Shown in pieces: positions 8,435-15,944 of a stretch of DNA of 64,000 nucleotides. The translations under genes and the position numbers were made by a program. Below the pieces are notes generated by a model. That model worked only from the letters and a program-made list of their open reading frames with translations. It searched no databases and had not been told where the DNA came from. This stretch comes from Tenacibaculum sp. Bg11-29. Its GTDB lineage: Bacteria; Bacteroidota; Bacteroidia; Flavobacteriales; Flavobacteriaceae. The DNA is taken from contig NZ_PJBB01000003.1 in assembly GCF_002836595.1 (NCBI RefSeq), forward strand, positions 3,750,501 to 3,814,500, read 5' to 3'. Each line of letters starts with the position of its first letter. The stretch's first letter is position 1.

Positions 8435-8902
8435 ATGAAAAATATTTTTACTTTTATATTATATATTGGAATAACCATATCTACTACAACTGCTCAAAAT
8501 AAGAATGAAAAACTTTATCAAGCTGTTGTTCAAAATGACTTAACTAAAACTAAAAAATTAATAAAAAAAGGAGCTGATGTTAACTTTGTCAAACAATCTG
8601 GACCTTGGGTGAAAGTAAATTTACTTATTACAGCTATAAATAATAAGAATTTAGAAATCACAAAAGTATTACTGGAAAATAAAGCTGACGTTAATTGGAA
8701 AGACGGGTTTAAAACTTCTGCAATTCTTTATGGAGCAAATAGTGGAAATGTGGAATTGATAAAATTGCTTCTAAAGTACGGATCGAATATTAATGATAAT
8801 GACGGAAAAAGAAATACAGTTCTTACTGCTGCGAAAGAAAGTAAAAATCTTGAAATGATTAAATTTGTTGAACAAAAAATCAATAAAAAAAGTAAAGAGT
8901 AA
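8435..8902 (+). CDS. secreted ankyrin-repeat protein
   Basis: The 155-residue protein has a signal peptide of about 20 residues ending in TTTAQ and then three to four ankyrin repeats. Repeat marks include LIKKGADVNFV, NLEITKVLLENKADVNWKD and GNVELIKLLLKYGSNINDNDG, the usual pattern of paired helices and an acidic turn. Ankyrin repeats bind other proteins, and secreted ones in bacteria sit in the periplasm or outside; the partner is unknown. It is the first gene of an accessory stretch with mobile elements and broken genes, and is intact itself. Confidence 0.8.
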   Translation: MKNIFTFILYIGITISTTTAQNKNEKLYQAVVQNDLTKTKKLIKKGADVNFVKQSGPWVKVNLLITAINNKNLEITKVLLENKADVNWKDGFKTSAILYGANSGNVELIKLLLKYGSNINDNDGKRNTVLTAAKESKNLEMIKFVEQKINKKSKE

Positions 8903-8936
8903 AACTTACAGTGGTTGAAAATAATATTAAAAATGA

Positions 8937-9411
8937 ATACTTACAGTTATATTTATATTTAGCCTTCTAGGAATTCAAATTGCGAGTTTTAATGATTGAT
9001 TCTTTATCTAACTATACAAGTAATTTGGATAACAATTATTTCGAATAACATAATTAAACTATCGAAATCTAAAAACAGGCTAGATATAAGTATTCGAGAA
9101 ATAAAATATTTATTTAACTTTTAACAACTGATATTGTAATCATCTCTTTATCAATATCATTTGGATTTAGAATCTTATTTGCTTCTTTATACAAACTGAC
9201 GTTTTATGTAAATGGAATTTGTATTATAATTTCAATATTTCGAAACTATTATATAATAATTAATGAACTAATTAAAAGAGAAAACCCTGTAGGGAAGAAA
9301 ATCACATTAATATCATCTTCTTTTATATATCCAATTGGTGTTTACATAATAAAAACTGGTGCTAACTTAAGCCGTATAAAATTAATTCCTAGTTTTAGCT
9401 TATTTAGGTAA
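8937..9411 (+). pseudogene. decayed membrane-protein gene in three frames
   Basis: Three overlapping open segments, 8937-8999, 8996-9124 and 9118-9411, each in a different frame, read as one membrane protein of roughly 155 residues. Segment one gives a hydrophobic TVIFIFSLLGIQIASF helix. Segment two gives TIQVIWITIISNNIIKL followed by a charged stretch. Segment three gives DIVIISLSISFGFRILF, two more hydrophobic stretches and a positive tail. No segment has a convincing start codon. I do not recognise the family. The hand-over points lie close together, which favours a single frameshifted gene over chance open frames, but this remains tentative. Confidence 0.45.
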
Positions 9412-9519
9412 GCCTTGCTAACTTTCTATTTATGGTTTATTTGCTAAATTTAGTATTTAAACCACGCAACTGATCTTACACGTATTCCAAGATCAAATCC
9501 TAATAAAGTTTCTTTTTTT

Positions 9520-10512
9520 TTAAGCTGCATGTTGTTGAAGAACTACATAAGGTGTTCCTCTTTTAACAACTGCAAAAGCTCTTGAGATTAGTTTGTTTCT
9601 AACATTATTTATGGCTAACATTTTATCTTTTCCTTCTGCTAACTTTCTTTTATAATACATTCGTAATTCACTATCATGCTGTATTGCTGAAACACTTGCC
9701 ATACTCAATAAACTCTTCATTTTCCTATCACCTAAATAATGACATTGTTTCCTTCTTCTTATACTTGTTCCTGATTCATGCGCGAAAGGTGCTGTTCCAC
9801 AATAACTCGAAAATGAGCGCCAATTATCAAATCTAGTAAAATTACCTGTATGATAAATCAGTTGACAAGCAACTACAAAACCAACTCCTTTTAAACTAGA
9901 TAATAATTCATAGTTCTTATACATCGAACTATCTTCAAATATTAATTCTTCTATTCTAATTTCTATTGACTTTACTTGTTTGGATAAATAGTCAATACTT
10001 CTTTTTAAACTAATGCAGCCAGCATCTGTGGTAGCACTGGTTAAAAACACTTTCATTTCTTTTAAAGTTTCCTTTAATCCTGCATTGTTTCTAACTAATT
10101 GATCTCTCAAAGCGAGTAATCTTCCAAGCTCTAGATGAGCTGTGCTTTTTACTGTACTTGGACTTAATTCTTCTCTGTAAATCCACCCATAACGGGCTAT
10201 TAAACTTGCATCTAGACGGTCTGTTTTTTCTTTTACAATTCCTGATGATCGCTTTATTTTTAAGGGACTCTCTTCAACATAAACAATCTTCTGACTATGT
10301 AGATAAAGCGCAAATTTTAAAGAATAATATCCTGTATTCTCAAAACAATAAAAAACATCAACCCCTTTTGTTGCTTTTAAAACCCATTTTATTAAACTTT
10401 TATATCCTACGATATCGTTCTTAAACTCCTTGTGAGACTGGGCATGATAACAATAAGCATCAATTTTTTTTTTTGACACATCAATTCCTACGACTTCTTT
10501 GTAATTTTTCAT
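9520..10512 (-). CDS. IS110 family transposase (DEDD recombinase)
   Basis: The 330-residue transposase is complete. The N-terminal RuvC-like DEDD domain shows D11 in GIDVSKKKID, E58 in YCFENTG, and D98/D101 in KEKTDRLDASLIARYG. A coiled-coil region follows (about 130-195), then the C-terminal Transposase_20 domain from about 205 with LKGVGFVVACQL and the serine-bearing segment PFAHESGTSIRRRK (S247, S250), where the family places its catalytic serine. IS110 enzymes recombine DNA guided by a bridge RNA made from the element's own noncoding end; in this orientation that RNA would come from the region 10513-10700. No frameshift or lost catalytic residue is seen, so the element may be active. Confidence 0.93.
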   Translation of the reverse strand: MKNYKEVVGIDVSKKKIDAYCYHAQSHKEFKNDIVGYKSLIKWVLKATKGVDVFYCFENTGYYSLKFALYLHSQKIVYVEESPLKIKRSSGIVKEKTDRLDASLIARYGWIYREELSPSTVKSTAHLELGRLLALRDQLVRNNAGLKETLKEMKVFLTSATTDAGCISLKRSIDYLSKQVKSIEIRIEELIFEDSSMYKNYELLSSLKGVGFVVACQLIYHTGNFTRFDNWRSFSSYCGTAPFAHESGTSIRRRKQCHYLGDRKMKSLLSMASVSAIQHDSELRMYYKRKLAEGKDKMLAINNVRNKLISRAFAVVKRGTPYVVLQQHAA

Positions 10513-10519
10513 ATTTTTA

Positions 10520-10690
10520 CATTTAGTGTGAATAAATTTGTTGCTTTAACTACTTCCTTTATCGGGAGATTTAACTCCTGGTATTCCAAATGGTTCTTGG
10601 CAACTTTATAGAAACAGAGGACTCGTACGTGTACTGGAGCTTGAAATCTAAAACACGTTATAGTTCTCCTCTTTTTCTATCTAAAGATAT
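10520..10690 (-). ncRNA. candidate bridge RNA of the IS110 element
   Basis: The noncoding region just upstream of the transposase start is strongly structured on the minus strand. A closing stem AGAGGA/TCCTCT joins 10616-10621 with 10667-10672 and contains an inner stem ACGTGT/ACACGT (10627-10632 with 10653-10658), leaving internal loops on both sides. Nearer the gene, smaller hairpins pair GGAG (10565-10568) with CTCC (10575-10578), and CCAA (10586-10589) with TTGG (10597-10600). IS110-group elements are known to make a bridge RNA of about 180 bases from exactly this position. The boundaries and the guide loops are not defined here. Confidence 0.5.
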
Positions 10691-10766
10691 TTAATACAAA
10701 CTAAAGAAACACGTTAGCAATAATTATGACCCGTCCTGAAATGACGGCTACATAATTTTAAACATT

Positions 10767-11138
10767 ATGTACAGAAATGACAAAGTAATTAGACGTTACA
10801 GTGAACTTTTTAAATTAAAAATTTTAGCAGAACTTACAATCGGAAAACATACAAAGAGCAAACTTTGTAAGCTCTACTCTATTGCACCTACAACAGTAAA
10901 TGTGTGGATTAAAAAGTACAATCGTAAAGACTTAATGAACACCAGAGTAAAAGTGGAAACTAAAGACGAAATATCTAGAATTAAAGGACTTCAAAAAGAA
11001 ATTGAACAACTAAAAAAGCTACTACTCAAAAAGGATTTAGATGCTATGGTACAGGATTCTTATCTTGAAGTAGCTGCTGAAGATCTTGGCTATAAATCAG
11101 TTATTGAACTAAAAAAAAAGCTAAGTATAAAGCCTTAA
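10767..11138 (+). CDS. IS3 family transposase OrfA
   Basis: The 123-residue protein has an N-terminal helix-turn-helix (about 10-55: RRYSELFKLKILAEL, then SKLCKLYSIAPTTVNVWIKKYN) and a leucine-zipper-like coiled coil (about 70-95: RIKGLQKEIEQLKKLLLKKD). It binds the element ends and oligomerises with OrfB. The gene ends in an A9G run from which a -1 slip enters the orfB frame, the normal way IS3 elements make the full transposase. OrfA itself looks intact, but its partner is broken. Confidence 0.88.
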   Translation: MYRNDKVIRRYSELFKLKILAELTIGKHTKSKLCKLYSIAPTTVNVWIKKYNRKDLMNTRVKVETKDEISRIKGLQKEIEQLKKLLLKKDLDAMVQDSYLEVAAEDLGYKSVIELKKKLSIKP

Positions 11139-11738
11139 TCAAAGCTAAAGAGAAATCTAAGAGATTTGCTTCTTTAACAACTATAACTCATTGTTTTGGG
11201 CTTAAACGTGATGCGTATTATAAATCTAAAGCTGATAAGCGTTTAGAACTGGAACAACAGATTTTAAACATTGTTAGAAAAAGGCGCAAATCTCTTCCTA
11301 GAGAAGGTGTGCGTAAACTTATTAGATCTCTAGATAAAGAGTTTATTAATGATAATATTAAAAGTTGGTAGAGATACTTTATTTAAAGTGCTTAGAAAAC
11401 ACAAAATGCTAACACTTAGAAGAAAAAACAGCGCCAGAACTACTAACTCTTATCATCGTTTTTATAAATATAAGAACATCATAAAAGACTTAGAAGTTAA
11501 TAGAACTAACCAAGTTTGGGTGTCTGACATAACATACATTAGAACAGTAAAAGGCTTTTGTTATCTAGCTTTAATAACAGAAAATGCAATGGCAGAACGT
11601 GTAAACGGAATATTAAAAGACAAGTTTTATCTCGATCAAACCTTTGAAAACGTAGCACATGCAAAGAGAGCTGCAAAAAGTGTAATTAATTTATACAATG
11701 AAGTAAGAATACATTTATCTTTAGGTTATAAATACTGA
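11108..11738 (+). pseudogene. IS3 family transposase OrfB, frameshifted and internally deleted
   Basis: The orfB frame (-1 relative to orfA) opens at 11108 and runs through HCFGLKRDAYYKSK and a helix-turn-helix region (RKSLPREGVRKLIRSLDKE). It then hits a stop near 11369 because of one extra A in the run around 11356-11361; the frame resumes as VGRDTLFKVLRKHKML. The DDE catalytic core keeps the first aspartate (WVSDITYI) and the final glutamate region (ENAMAERVNGILKD). However, the sequence jumps at about 11580 from the first core strand straight to the ENAMAERVNG helix, removing roughly 70 residues including the second catalytic aspartate. The gene therefore cannot make an active transposase. 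Confidence 0.85.
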
Positions 11739-11823
11739 ATATGGTATACAAATTATCAGCGTAAAATAAATTTTAACCTGTAGCCGTATTTCAGTACAAG
11801 ACATTTAAAACTGAATTCTGATA

Positions 11824-12399
11824 ATGATTATTTCACACAAAAAAAAACTAATTTTTATTCATACACATAGAACTGCGGGAACTAGTTTTAGTAATATTTT
11901 AAGGCAAAATTTAGATGACAATTTTGAAACTTTTTCCCAGCACAGTAATGCAATGACTGTAAGTAGTGATTTATTTGATAATTACAATGATTATTACAAA
12001 TTTGGTTTTACGAGAAATCCTTGGGAACGTATTTTTTCATGGTATTCATTGATTCAACTTAACAATCGAAAAAGCCTTGCAGAAGAGAGAATTAGATTTG
12101 AAAAATTCATAGAATGTGATCATGCATCTGACTTTGGCTCATCTTTTTTTCATTATAATTCTCTGGATTACTTTACCAATAAAAAAGGTAAGCTTATAGC
12201 AGATAACATATTTCGTTACGAAAACCTTAATAATGAGATTAGAACAATTGTTAATAAATTCAATATACAATTAACAGAAATCCCTCATGTGAATGCTGCT
12301 AGTCCTAAAGACTATAAAGCATTTTACACAGACAAAAGCCATTATTTAATTGCTGAAAAATGTAAAAAAGACATCGAATACTTTAATTATACTTATTAA
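11824..12399 (+). CDS. sulfotransferase family 2 protein
   Basis: The 191-residue protein has the two PAPS-binding signatures of the Sulfotransfer_2 family: the 5'-phosphosulfate loop IFIHTHRTAGTSFSN (about 11-24) after the first strand, and the 3'-phosphate motif FGFTRNPWERIFSWY (about 60-74). The C-terminal part has an RYENLNNEI strand-helix. It would transfer sulfate from PAPS to a hydroxyl, often on a carbohydrate, in the cytoplasm; the acceptor is unknown. It starts 20 bases after the IS3 right end, so the IS has landed at, or carries, its promoter region. The gene looks intact. Confidence 0.85.
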   Translation: MIISHKKKLIFIHTHRTAGTSFSNILRQNLDDNFETFSQHSNAMTVSSDLFDNYNDYYKFGFTRNPWERIFSWYSLIQLNNRKSLAEERIRFEKFIECDHASDFGSSFFHYNSLDYFTNKKGKLIADNIFRYENLNNEIRTIVNKFNIQLTEIPHVNAASPKDYKAFYTDKSHYLIAEKCKKDIEYFNYTY

Positions 12400-12531
12400 T
12401 AAAAACAAAGTACAACAAGGTATAAACGACATTAAAACAACCGTTTATGCGTAACCTTAGCTAATAATTTAAAGAAACACTGTAACGATTAACTTTTTCA
12501 TTTGTCTTTAGATTGAGTTAAAAACCAATAA

Positions 12532-13569
12532 ATGAAAAATTTACCAATAATTGTTCTCATAATATTCTTATCCTTTTCTTGTACAAAACAGAAAGAAAGG
12601 ATCTTTAGAATAGGCCAAAGATCAGTAACGTTTCTAGATGAATCGAGAAGTCGACCATTGTCTACCGAAATATGGTATCCGACTTTGGCTACTTTAACAA
12701 AAAAAGAACAGAAAAAAAGTCAAAAAAAACTTTTTAAAGCCATCGAAACAATTCCAAACGCAACTATTCCTAATGAAAAATTTCCGTTACTAATAATCTC
12801 ACACGGAACTGGAGGAAACAGATTTTCATTGACTTGGTTTATCGAAAAAATGGTAAAAGAAGGTTACATAGTTGTTTCGCTCGACCATTACGGAAATTCT
12901 ACTTTTAACAAAATACCGAGAGAGTTCGTAAAATGGTGGGAAAGACCAATTGACGTACAATATGTTCTTACGCAAGTTCTAAAAAACAATGAAATTGGAA
13001 CTAAAATAGATACATCAAGAATTGGCGGAGTTGGTTTTTCTTTGGGTGGTTATACCAATATCGCATTGGCAGGTGGTTATGTAGACAGAACAGTTAGGGA
13101 AAATGAAAAATCGAAGGACAGGGAAATGCCTTCCGAATTCCCTAAAACAGAAGAAATTATAGATTTTGAAAATGACAGTCTTATTATTTCATCTTACAAA
13201 AAGTACAAAGACTTCGTAAAAGATGACAGAATAAAGGCATTTTTCGTAATGGCACCAGCAATTGGATTTGGATTCCATTCCAAAGAGCAAACTAACAAAA
13301 TTACTGCACCGGTTTTTATTGTAGCAGGAAAAGGAGATTTGGTAGCACCTGTTAAAAAAAATGCTGAAAAATATCATATTTTAATCAAAACCAGTAAAAT
13401 CTATCTTTTTAACAAGAATGTTGAGCACTATGTGTTTTTAAACCAACCAACAGATTTTGGAAAAGAAATAGCACCTGAAATAACCATTGACAATTCAACC
13501 GTGGACAGAAAGGAAATACACGAAAAAACATTGAAATTAGCATTGAATTTTTTCAAAAGCACGTTATAA
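12532..13569 (+). CDS. alpha/beta hydrolase lipoprotein (dienelactone hydrolase/PAF-acetylhydrolase-like)
   Basis: The 345-residue protein has a lipoprotein signal peptide with lipobox LSFSC (C17). The mature enzyme shows the alpha/beta hydrolase pattern: an oxyanion-region ISHGTGGNRFSL segment (about 89-100), the nucleophile S170 in GVGFSLGGY, the acid D269 in AGKGDLVAP, and the histidine H299 in NVEHYVF. The HGTGGN and GFSLGG arrangement resembles platelet-activating factor acetylhydrolase and dienelactone hydrolase relatives. It should act as an esterase in the cell envelope. It lies in an island between two IS3-type right ends. Confidence 0.8.
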   Translation: MKNLPIIVLIIFLSFSCTKQKERIFRIGQRSVTFLDESRSRPLSTEIWYPTLATLTKKEQKKSQKKLFKAIETIPNATIPNEKFPLLIISHGTGGNRFSLTWFIEKMVKEGYIVVSLDHYGNSTFNKIPREFVKWWERPIDVQYVLTQVLKNNEIGTKIDTSRIGGVGFSLGGYTNIALAGGYVDRTVRENEKSKDREMPSEFPKTEEIIDFENDSLIISSYKKYKDFVKDDRIKAFFVMAPAIGFGFHSKEQTNKITAPVFIVAGKGDLVAPVKKNAEKYHILIKTSKIYLFNKNVEHYVFLNQPTDFGKEIAPEITIDNSTVDRKEIHEKTLKLALNFFKSTL

Positions 13570-13577
13570 AACCTATA

Positions 13578-13589
13578 GCTAACTTAAGC
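13578..13589 (+). repeat. GCTAACTTAAGC motif, copy 2 (copy 1 at 9361-9372)
   Basis: The 12-base palindrome-like word GCTAACTTAAGC is followed by [A/C]GTATA at both places. One copy is at the end of the decayed membrane gene and the other nine bases after the hydrolase stop codon. Both lie only in the accessory island, so a recombination or cassette-end role is possible but unproven. Confidence 0.35.
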
Positions 13590-13622
13590 AGTATATCAAA
13601 ACAGTTATTTTAGTACTTAAAT

Positions 13623-13721
13623 AAAAGATTACATTTATCTTTAGAATACAAAACATCTAATTACATGTATCTAAATGCCGTTTAAATTTAATTAACTGTA
13701 GCTGTATTTTAGGACGAGACA
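13623..13721 (+). mobile_element. orphan right end of a second IS3-type element
   Basis: The segment encodes the last codons of an OrfB-like transposase (KRLHLSLEYKTSNYMYL, stop at 13683-13685), the same C-terminal motif as RIHLSLGYK in the nearby IS3. It is followed by a right inverted repeat at 13697-13721 (TGTAGCTGTATTTTAGGACG then AGACA). That repeat matches the IS3 right end at 11779-11803 in 20 of 25 positions. Nothing else of this second element is present, so it is a remnant left by deletion or recombination. Confidence 0.7.
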
Positions 13722-13761
13722 TTAAAAATAGACCTTTGTGTATTTTAAGAACTAAAAAAAA

Positions 13762-14405
13762 ATGAAAAAAATATTTGCACTAGAAATAGTAGCCTTTTTA
13801 TCTTCTTGTAAAAAATCAAAAAGTTAAAAACACAATAAACAAAAAACGAATTACAAGAAAATAACAATTCTGAATTAGGTTATTGCAAAATAGAATTAGC
13901 TAACAATAAAGGGAAAACGCATAAGTACAGTATGACCAGTTCTGATGTAGTAAAGAAAGGTTTTGTATTTACATCATTTAATGTTGGTCTTGATAATAAG
14001 ATGCCACAAAAAAAGACCTTGAAATTTCATTTTTATTTAATCGTAAAGGCAGTTCTCTTAAACTAAATATAGGAATATATAAGATTAAAAGTATTGGTAC
14101 CAAAGGAGACGATTCAATTGTTTTTTAATTTTTCAGGAGCATTAGGTATGAAAACCTATGAAGAAGCATTAGAATTTAACAGGTTGAAAGACATTAAAGA
14201 CCGTTTTATAGTCGTTCCAAATAAAGGTAATCAAATCACCTTCAAATCTGTTAAAGATTTAGATAATTCTACTAAAATTTATGAAACAGGAGAACAATTA
14301 ATTGAAGGAAACTTAATGATTAACTTATTACAGGTAAAACGAAAAGAGAACTTCACTCTTAAAATATATTTTAAAATAATAAACGATTGGACAATTACTC
14401 AATAA
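13762..14405 (+). pseudogene. decayed lipoprotein gene with several frameshifts
   Basis: A start with a lipobox (MKKIFALEIVAFLSSCKKSK) stops after 18 codons. Further along, NSELGYCKIELANNKGKTHK and TSFNVGLDNKMPQ read in one frame to a stop at about 14065. A neighbouring frame continues with RKGSSLKLNIGIYKIKSIG, and the last piece (14094-14405) gives TYEEALEFNRLKDIKDRF and a beta-rich ending in INDWTITQ. The pieces are in order and together would form a secreted lipoprotein of about 200 residues. Several breaks lie at A-runs. The family is not recognised. Confidence 0.65.
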
Positions 14406-14743
14406 TAATAAATTACATATTTCAAAACTCTAATTAAATTAAGCAGAATACCTTATCAAGGTAAAAAAGTATAATGGCAACACATAAAAATTTCGGATTT
14501 AAAATCAAATCTTCAAATGTAAAAACGTTTGCCAACAAAAAAATAAGCTAAAGAATAATTGGACGTGAATGTGTATTTTATTCAAAAAAAAATCATAATT
14601 CATTTAAAATATTTGCAGAAATGATCGTAAACATCTAGAAAAATAAGTCCCGATTTGTTCATTTTCAACAAATTGAAACCTCAAAAAGTGCCTATTCATA
14701 TAGTTTTGCTTCAAAATAACCTTTAAACAAAACTAAAAAAAGC
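14406..14743. other. AT-rich spacer without a recognisable gene
   Basis: I see no coding frame, RNA gene or clear hairpin in this stretch between two pseudogenes. It may hold further degraded sequence. Confidence 0.5.
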
Positions 14744-15880
14744 ATGAATACTTTAAAACATTACAATTATCAAAAACAATCGATAAAATCATTAAAATTT
14801 ACCTTCTTTTAATAGCTATCTTTTTCATAAGCTGTACTGAAGATCCAATACCTATATCGAGTACATTAAAAAAGGATATTGCTAACCAAGAATATGTAAA
14901 AATAATTGAAGAAAACCTTTCTAACTTACCTTTAAATAGTCGAGTTGCTATTGCAATTATAGACAATGAATCTACTGAATATATAGGTGTAATAAACGAT
15001 AAGAATACTTTAAAAGTAACCAATAATTCGGATAATATTTTTGAAATTAGATCTATTACTAAAATTTTCACAAGCATTTGTTTATCAAAGCTAATTACAA
15101 CAAATGAAGCTATTTTAACAGAAACCCTAAGTAGTCAATTTTATTTTTCAATTCCAACTGGTGGAGATATTACACTACTACAACTAGCAAACCACACTTC
15201 TGGTTTACCTGTTGTACCAACAAACGTTGGTGAAATAAAAGGATACAATGCAAGTGATCCTTATGCTACCTACACATTAGATAACTTAAAAAGTTATTTA
15301 CAAAATGATCTTGTTTTAAGTTCAGAAAGTGGTTTAGAGTATTTATATTCTAATTTAGGGACAGGAATGTTAGGATATATTTTGGCTCAAAAAAGACAAA
15401 AAACATATGAGCAGTTACTACATAATATAATTTTTAAACCTTTGAATATGGACAACTCTACAACATTACTAGAAAATATTGATTCAGATAAATTAATAGA
15501 AGGAAGAGATAAAGGTGGCAACATAGTTCCTTATTGGAATTTAGATGAAGTAGCATCAGGTGTAGGCTCTATTAAATCTTCAGTTAAGGATTTAGAAAAA
15601 TTTGTTCGTAAAAACTTTGAAAACGACATCGTTTACAATTTATCCACAGAAAAAAACATTTGGTAAAGGAAACAACACTTATATTGGCTTAGGTTGGGCT
15701 ATTATTGAAGATGGAAGTTTTACTTTACTTACTCATGATGGAGGTACTGGCGGGTTTACTTCGATATTAATGCTTGATAAAAATCTAAAAAAAGGTATTA
15801 TAGTACTATCTAATGTTGATAAATATACTCAAGAAACTTCTCAATTGTGTAATTCTTTATTTTTAAATAAAGCAAACTAG
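14744..15880 (+). pseudogene. serine beta-lactamase-like hydrolase gene, frameshifted twice
   Basis: The product would be a lipoprotein of about 375 residues in the beta-lactamase/D-Ala-D-Ala carboxypeptidase fold. An ATG at 14744 enters a frame that stops early. One frame over, an open segment from 14737 to 15666 carries the signal region (IYLLLIAIFFISC), the catalytic SITK (SxxK) at 15052-15063, LANHTSGLP, and the YSN motif at 15346-15354. It then meets a stop. The protein continues in a third frame (to 15880) with FGKGNNTYIGLGW and the HDGGTGGF motif (the KTG-box equivalent). The switches occur at A-runs near 14772 and 15655. All catalytic motifs survive, so the damage is recent or reflects sequence error. 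Confidence 0.75.
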
Positions 15881-15900
15881 GATAATTATTTTACAACAAA

Positions 15901-15944
15901 AAAATGACCCTCAAAAAGTTAAATACTCTTTAAGGGTCGTTTTA
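15901..15944. terminator. bidirectional terminator between the hydrolase pseudogene and the THUMP gene
   Basis: The inverted repeat AAAATGACCCT / AGGGTCGTTTT, with one G-T pair, is flanked by A- and T-runs, between convergent genes. Confidence 0.8.

Larger units (their letters stand above)
9440..10726 (-). mobile_element. IS110 family insertion sequence (ends approximate)
   Basis: The element comprises the complete IS110 transposase gene at 9520-10512 and noncoding flanks. IS110 elements lack long terminal inverted repeats, so the ends cannot be fixed from one copy; the right limit given is where the neighbouring IS3 element begins. A nine-base direct repeat, GTATTCCAA, occurs at 9482-9490 and 10581-10589, on either side of the transposase gene. 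Its meaning is unclear. Confidence 0.55.
10727..11803 (+). mobile_element. IS3 family insertion sequence, inactivated
   Basis: Imperfect terminal inverted repeats bound the element. The left end at 10727-10752 reads TGACCCGTCCTGAAAT and then GACGGCTACA. The right end at 11779-11803 is its reverse complement with four mismatches and one missing base. The ends start with TG and finish with CA, as usual for IS3. Inside are a complete orfA, the A9G slippery run at 11111-11120, and a damaged orfB. At about 1.08 kb the element is shorter than the usual 1.2-1.5 kb, because orfB has lost an internal block. No convincing target duplication is seen. Confidence 0.85.

Noticed and set aside
10158-10424. 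Open frame of 88 codons on the plus strand opposite the IS110 transposase
   Set aside because: It lies entirely antisense to the conserved transposase, has low-complexity leucine/lysine content and no recognisable start signal.
9361-13589. Integron attC sites suggested by GCTAAC and GTTAGC words near gene ends
   Set aside because: The words do not fit the attC core consensus (RYYYAAC and GTTRRRY), no paired palindromic sites span the genes, and no integrase is present in the window.
14799-15077. Minus-strand open frame of 92 codons across the beta-lactamase-like pseudogene
   Set aside because: The plus strand carries the signal region and catalytic SxxK motif here, so the minus frame is incidental.
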